NCBI GenBank assembly: GCA_035464115.1
Contig: DATHSN010000376.1
Span: forward strand, 1 to 6,451
Reading direction: 5' to 3'
Length of the DNA: 6,451 nucleotides
DNA from: DATHSN01 sp035464115
Lineage (GTDB): Bacteria > Actinomycetota > Acidimicrobiia > Acidimicrobiales > SKKL01
The notes under the pieces were generated by a model that saw only the letters and a list, made by a program, of their open reading frames with translations, ran no database searches and was not told the DNA's origin. A program made the translations under genes and the position numbers. Positions 6,060 through 6,451 of the stretch are shown here, piece by piece. Each line of letters begins with the position of its first letter. Positions within the stretch are counted from its first letter, which is position 1.

Positions 6060-6088
6060 CCCCGGCCCGCCGCAGGGCGGAGCCGGGG
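6060..6088. terminator. strong hairpin between convergent genes
   Basis: CCCCGGC (6060-6066) plus CCGCC (6067-6071) pair with GGCGG (6076-6080) and GCCGGGG (6082-6088), with A6081 bulged and a GCAG loop. The result is a 12-bp all-GC stem. It lies 85 nt after the isomerase stop and 22 nt past the stop of the minus-strand gene, so it is well placed to end transcription in both directions. There is no T tract on either side, as is common in high-GC actinobacteria. I see no gene in the rest of 5975-6110. Confidence 0.6.
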
Positions 6089-6110
6089 CCGGTCACGCCC
6101 CCCGGGCGAG

Positions 6111-6451
6111 TCAGCTCGCGGCGGCTGCCGCGCGGTCGTTGGCGACCGCGTCGTAGGCCTCGTAGTCCGACGCGGTGTCCTCGGCGAACTCGAACTCGAG
6201 CAGCCCGGCCTCGCCCCAGCGCTCGCGGAGGTAGCCGTCGTTGGCGTCGAGCAGGCCGAGCTTGCGCACGTTGGGCACCAGCTTGGCGAAGAACCCGCGC
6301 TGGAAGCTGGCCGCCGGGTTGGTGCCGCTCTGCTGCGCGGCCTCGAGCAGGAAGGGCACGACCGCCTCGACGTTGACGCCCATGCGCTCCCACACCTCGG
6401 GGGTGGTGGAGCGGGCCCGGTTGCGCAGGGTGTTCTCGCAGAGGAACTCCT
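6111..6451 (-). CDS. C-terminal part of a possible ferritin-like protein, cut by the window
   Basis: On the minus strand the frame runs in from the right edge and stops at TGA (6113-6111), showing the last 112 residues. It begins EFLCENTLRNRARS, continues with EVWERMGVNVEAVVPFLLEA, then FFAKLVPNVRKLGLLDANDG and an acidic tail ending in five alanines and Ser. Amino-acid variety and codon bias mark it as a real gene. A GTG at 6395 and an ATG at 6383 are in frame, but they lie within continuous coding sequence and are not taken as starts. The pattern 'VPNxxxLGLL' followed by an acidic stretch recalls the C-terminal end of actinobacterial ferritin-like (diiron) proteins. That is from memory of similar sequences only: the ExxH iron ligands that would prove it lie beyond the window. 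It is convergent with the isomerase-like gene and shares the hairpin at 6060-6088. The family call is tentative. Confidence 0.5.
   Translation of the reverse strand, partial: EFLCENTLRNRARSTTPEVWERMGVNVEAVVPFLLEAAQQSGTNPAASFQRGFFAKLVPNVRKLGLLDANDGYLRERWGEAGLLEFEFAEDTASDYEAYDAVANDRAAAAAS

Noticed and set aside
5758..6393. Minus-strand open frame of about 210 codons across the isomerase end and the intergenic region
   Set aside because: It is Arg/Gly-rich, runs through the terminator-like hairpin and overlaps the better-supported minus-strand frame ending at 6111.
1..6451. CRISPR array, tRNA, riboswitch or mobile element
   Set aside because: I found no regularly spaced repeats, cloverleaf, conserved riboswitch core, transposase or terminal repeats on reading both strands.

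Overview
The window is very GC-rich DNA (well above 70% by eye), with strong G/C preference at third codon positions and frequent GTG starts. Together with a gene for a mycothiol-dependent maleylpyruvate isomerase family protein, this points to a high-GC actinobacterium. An environmental lineage such as Acidimicrobiia would fit, but that placement is inference. I see no tRNA, rRNA, CRISPR array, insertion sequence or phage gene.

Layout, left to right. (1) A DUF1800 protein runs in from the left edge (1-1518, +). It is followed after 72 nt by a Tat-exported DUF1501 protein (1591-3405, +) that carries an extra C-terminal segment of about 147 residues. The two probably form one transcription unit; DUF1800 and DUF1501 genes are a recurrent pair whose biochemical role is not established. 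(2) A small unrecognised 107-residue protein (3498-3821, +) follows. (3) A compact intergenic region (3822-3924) holds repeated GATCGG/CCGATC half-sites around a TAGGGT -10-like box. It precedes a 12-helix major facilitator superfamily transporter (3925-5232, +). (4) After 28 nt, almost filled by a perfect 8-bp hairpin, comes the mycothiol-dependent isomerase-like protein (5261-5974, +). Its metal-ligand pattern is intact and its start may be leaderless. (5) A strong 12-bp hairpin (6060-6088) sits between this gene and a convergent gene on the minus strand (6111-6451). That gene is cut by the right edge and is only tentatively assigned as ferritin-like.

How the genes relate: the DUF1800/DUF1501 pair is a plausible exported two-protein unit. 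The transporter and the isomerase-like protein are close enough to be co-transcribed, although a promoter-like box in the gap could let the second be expressed alone; a shared small-acid substrate is possible but unproven. The most notable points are the unassigned C-terminal segment of the DUF1501 protein, the small orphan gene, and the repeat-rich start regions of the transporter and isomerase genes. I found no clear evidence of an entirely new multi-gene system.
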